Shown in pieces: positions 61,655 through 64,000 of a DNA stretch of 64,000 nt. This DNA comes from Spirosoma endbachense. Lineage in GTDB: Bacteria > Bacteroidota > Bacteroidia > Cytophagales > Spirosomataceae. Within the stretch, counting starts at the first letter, position 1. Each line of letters starts with the position of its first letter. The notes under the pieces are model-generated. The model was not told where the DNA came from, did not search any database, and saw only the letters and a list, made by a program, of their open reading frames with translations. A program made the translations under genes and the position numbers. The DNA is taken from positions 6,933,018-6,997,017 of the forward strand of contig NZ_CP045997.1 of NCBI RefSeq assembly GCF_010233585.1. Direction: 5' to 3'.

Positions 61655-64000
61655 TTAGTCATCCAACTCGCCTATCGAAGTAGCAGTCTGACGTTTAATT
61701 AGTTTATTGAGTTCTACTGCCCAGAATGTAAGACTTGAAACGGCTAGTGTTATTCCTAATTCAGAGGCCGATAAAGGCTGGGTGCTGAAGAGGTTATTGA
61801 AAAAAGGCATGTAGATGATAAGTAATTGAAGGACTATCGATACGCCAATGGCCCCAAGCATGGGTTTGTTAGAAAATAGCCCAAGGCTAAAAACCGACGC
61901 TTGACGCGAACGGATCGCCAGGGCGTTACCCAATTGACTGAAACAGAGCACGGTAAAGGTCATCGTTTGCCAATGCCCAATACCCGCGTGGATCGACCAG
62001 GCTTCGATGCCGATGGTAGTAGCCCCAATCAGTAAACCGACCCAGAGGATGAACCAGGCTAGTCCATCGGCAAAAATAGTTTGCCTGGGATCGATGGGTG
62101 GTCGTTTCATACTATTCCTTTCAGAGGGTTCGTAGGCCAGGGCCAAACCGGGCAGACCGTCGGTTAACAGATTGATCCACAAAATATGAATGGCTAGTAG
62201 CGGGATGGGTAAACCGAAAAAAGGCGCTAAAAAGATCGCCCAGATTTCGCCCGCATTGCCGGACATGATATACCTGATAAATTTCAGGATGTTATCAAAG
62301 ATGCGTCGCCCGTGTTTCACCGCCTTGACGATGGTCGCGAAGTTGTCGTCCAACAGAATCATGTGCGCGGCTTCTTTGGCTACTTCCGTGCCCGTGATGC
62401 CCATCGCGATACCAATATCGGCGTTTTTAAGGGCAGGCGCGTCATTTACGCCGTCGCCGGTCATGGCCACAAACTGATGCCGGGCTTGTAACGCGCTAAT
62501 GATTCGTAGCTTCTGTTCAGGATCGACCCGCGCATATACCCGCACCTTCTCCACAATGGCGTCGAATGCTGACTCATCCAACTTAGACAGTTCCGGCCCG
62601 GTCAGCACCAAATCATCAATTGACGAGATAATACCCAGTGTTTGGGCGATGGACTTGGCCGTTAGTTTATGATCGCCGGTGATCATCACAGGAATAATGC
62701 CGGCAGCTTTGCATTCCGCCACAGCTTGCCGGGCTTCGTCGCGGGGCGGGTCAAGAAGTCCAGCAAACCCAATAAACAGCAACTCTGATTCTATCGTCGC
62801 GGGCGCTATCGTCTGGGGTAGTTCGGGCAGCCATTTGCCCGCATAGCCCAACATACGATAGCCTTGTTCAGCCATCGAGTCGACGCGCTGTCGTAAATCG
62901 GGAATACTGGATTGCTGGCTGGCATCGAGTTGATCAAACAATACCCCAACGGCTCCTTTGGTTAAACAAAGGATACCGTTCGGCGTTTGATGTAACGTCG
63001 TCATGCACTTGCGTTGTGAGTCGAAAGGAAGTTCGGCGATGCGCGGAAATTGAGTTTCGAGCGTAACTCGCTCGTATTCCTGACTGGCAGCATACTGAAC
63101 TAGCGCTACTTCCGTAGAGTCACCAAGCCAGTTATCATCTTTATCGGTTACGACATCATTGTTGAGGGCCATTGCAGCTAGCAGTGCGTTGCTCGTTTCT
63201 AAAACGGGTAAGGCAAACATCGGCGATTCGTAGATTTCCTGCACCCTCATTTTGTTGAGCGTCAGTGTGCCCGTTTTGTCGGTGCAGACATAAGTGACCG
63301 ATCCCAGCGTTTCCACCGCTGGTAGTTTACGAATCAGCGCATGGCTTTTTACCAACCGTTTTGCGCCCAGCGCCAGTGCGATGGTAACCACTGCCGGCAG
63401 TGCTTCAGGAATGGCGGCAACGGCCAGCGAAATGGAAACCAGCAATAAATTCAGGATTGGCTCGCCCCGCAACCAGCCAACACCAAAAAAAATACCACAG
63501 AGTACCAAAACCGCTACCGACAAGCCCTTGCCAAATACGGCCAGTCGTTTCTGAAGGGGCGTTATGGTTTCTTCGGTTTGAATCAGGGTGGCAATCCGAC
63601 CCAGTTCGGTGTTCATGCCGGTAGCAACGACATAGGCGGAGGCTCGCCCATTGGTCACGAATGTACCTTTATAGCCCATGTTCAGACGGTCTCCGAGCGG
63701 ATAATCACCCTCGGGAAGCGTGTCCGGTGTTTTCTCAACATTGGTTGACTCCCCCGTTAGTGACGATTCATCCACTTTAAGTGCGTGGGTTTCGATAAAC
63801 CGAACATCAGCAGGGATAATATTCCCCGCTTCCAGCAACGTAACATCGCCGGGCACCAGGTCGGACGTTTCCACCTTGGTGGCCCGATTATTTCGTAGCA
63901 CCTGTGCCTGATGGGCGGCCATTTTTTTGAGGGCATCCATGGCCTTGTCAGCCCGATACTCCTGAATAAATCCGATAATGGCGTTGAGGATAATAATGGT
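61655..64000 (-). CDS. P-type calcium-transporting ATPase, 5' partial
   Basis: The frame is open to base 64000, so the gene starts beyond the window; 781 residues are visible out of about 900. It begins within the second membrane helix (NAIIGFIQEYRADKAMDAL). All core motifs are present: TGES (SSLTGEST), the phosphorylated Asp in CTDKTGTLTLNK (codon at 63278-63280), the nucleotide-binding KGAVGV and the hinge MTGDGVNDAPALKNADIG. In M4, PEALP replaces the PEGLP common in SERCA-like pumps; M5-M6 has NAGEIWAIF and WINLLTDGLPGLALA, close to the calcium-site residues of this subgroup (type IIA). A cation other than calcium is possible. It is downstream of the accessory island and no partner is visible. 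Confidence 0.93.
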   Translation of the reverse strand, partial: TIIILNAIIGFIQEYRADKAMDALKKMAAHQAQVLRNNRATKVETSDLVPGDVTLLEAGNIIPADVRFIETHALKVDESSLTGESTNVEKTPDTLPEGDYPLGDRLNMGYKGTFVTNGRASAYVVATGMNTELGRIATLIQTEETITPLQKRLAVFGKGLSVAVLVLCGIFFGVGWLRGEPILNLLLVSISLAVAAIPEALPAVVTIALALGAKRLVKSHALIRKLPAVETLGSVTYVCTDKTGTLTLNKMRVQEIYESPMFALPVLETSNALLAAMALNNDVVTDKDDNWLGDSTEVALVQYAASQEYERVTLETQFPRIAELPFDSQRKCMTTLHQTPNGILCLTKGAVGVLFDQLDASQQSSIPDLRQRVDSMAEQGYRMLGYAGKWLPELPQTIAPATIESELLFIGFAGLLDPPRDEARQAVAECKAAGIIPVMITGDHKLTAKSIAQTLGIISSIDDLVLTGPELSKLDESAFDAIVEKVRVYARVDPEQKLRIISALQARHQFVAMTGDGVNDAPALKNADIGIAMGITGTEVAKEAAHMILLDDNFATIVKAVKHGRRIFDNILKFIRYIMSGNAGEIWAIFLAPFFGLPIPLLAIHILWINLLTDGLPGLALAYEPSERNSMKRPPIDPRQTIFADGLAWFILWVGLLIGATTIGIEAWSIHAGIGHWQTMTFTVLCFSQLGNALAIRSRQASVFSLGLFSNKPMLGAIGVSIVLQLLIIYMPFFNNLFSTQPLSASELGITLAVSSLTFWAVELNKLIKRQTATSIGELDD

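Overview
The window looks like a chromosomal segment of a Bacteroidota bacterium of the order Cytophagales, most like Spirosoma and its relatives; this is inferred from gene content and protein style, not from a marker gene. The signs are two secreted subtilases and another exported protein with type IX secretion (Por) C-terminal domains, a DUF1501/DUF1800 pair, a Bacteroidota-type PurM of about 390 residues, hybrid regulators typical of Cytophagales, almost no Shine-Dalgarno sequences, and several -7 boxes of the Bacteroidota form TAnnTTTG. No rRNA, tRNA or CRISPR array was seen.

Layout. 0-5.7 kb: protein folding and housekeeping (FKBP isomerase, RdgB, PpiD-like chaperone), a CrtA-like carotenoid oxygenase, a lipoprotein and a thioredoxin-fold protein. 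6-12.9 kb: a TetR-controlled RND efflux operon (TolC, DUF3995 membrane protein, adaptor, pump) with a matching operator sequence before both the regulator and the operon. 12.9-21.7 kb: an exported protein, purM, an oxidoreductase, a DUF481 outer-membrane protein, a LysM protein, purE and the DUF1501/DUF1800 pair. 22-29.2 kb: two tandem subtilases. 29.3-37.9 kb: an ankyrin protein, a DUF1963 protein, two SGNH hydrolases and an L-fucose-type cluster (Zn dehydrogenase, SDR, FucP, divergent AraC regulator). 38-47.6 kb: a PAS histidine kinase, a TonB receptor under a large palindrome, an FAD monooxygenase with an AraC regulator, and a sugar isomerase/ThuA pair.

47.8-61.6 kb is accessory and decaying. 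It holds a deleted IS3-family element with recognisable ends, a shattered C-terminal fragment of a surface-protein family, a frameshifted response regulator, a broken nuclease with its catalytic His replaced, and a degenerate duplicate of a neighbouring small gene. Between these relics lie a dense set of signalling genes (a TPR histidine kinase, a three-gene receiver/kinase/receiver-Crp operon, two more single-domain receivers, a lone sigma region 2-like protein) and small unknown proteins. A P-type calcium-transporting ATPase runs off the right edge.

Non-coding structure is notable. A dispersed palindromic repeat family (15.4, 29.3 and 42.5 kb) sits between genes, two copies between convergent genes. 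Perfect inverted repeats act as bidirectional terminators at 1.15, 4.27 and 12.87 kb. A 13-bp perfect palindrome straddles the TonB-receptor promoter. A 60-bp element is shared upstream of two unrelated genes near 59.4 and 61.1 kb.
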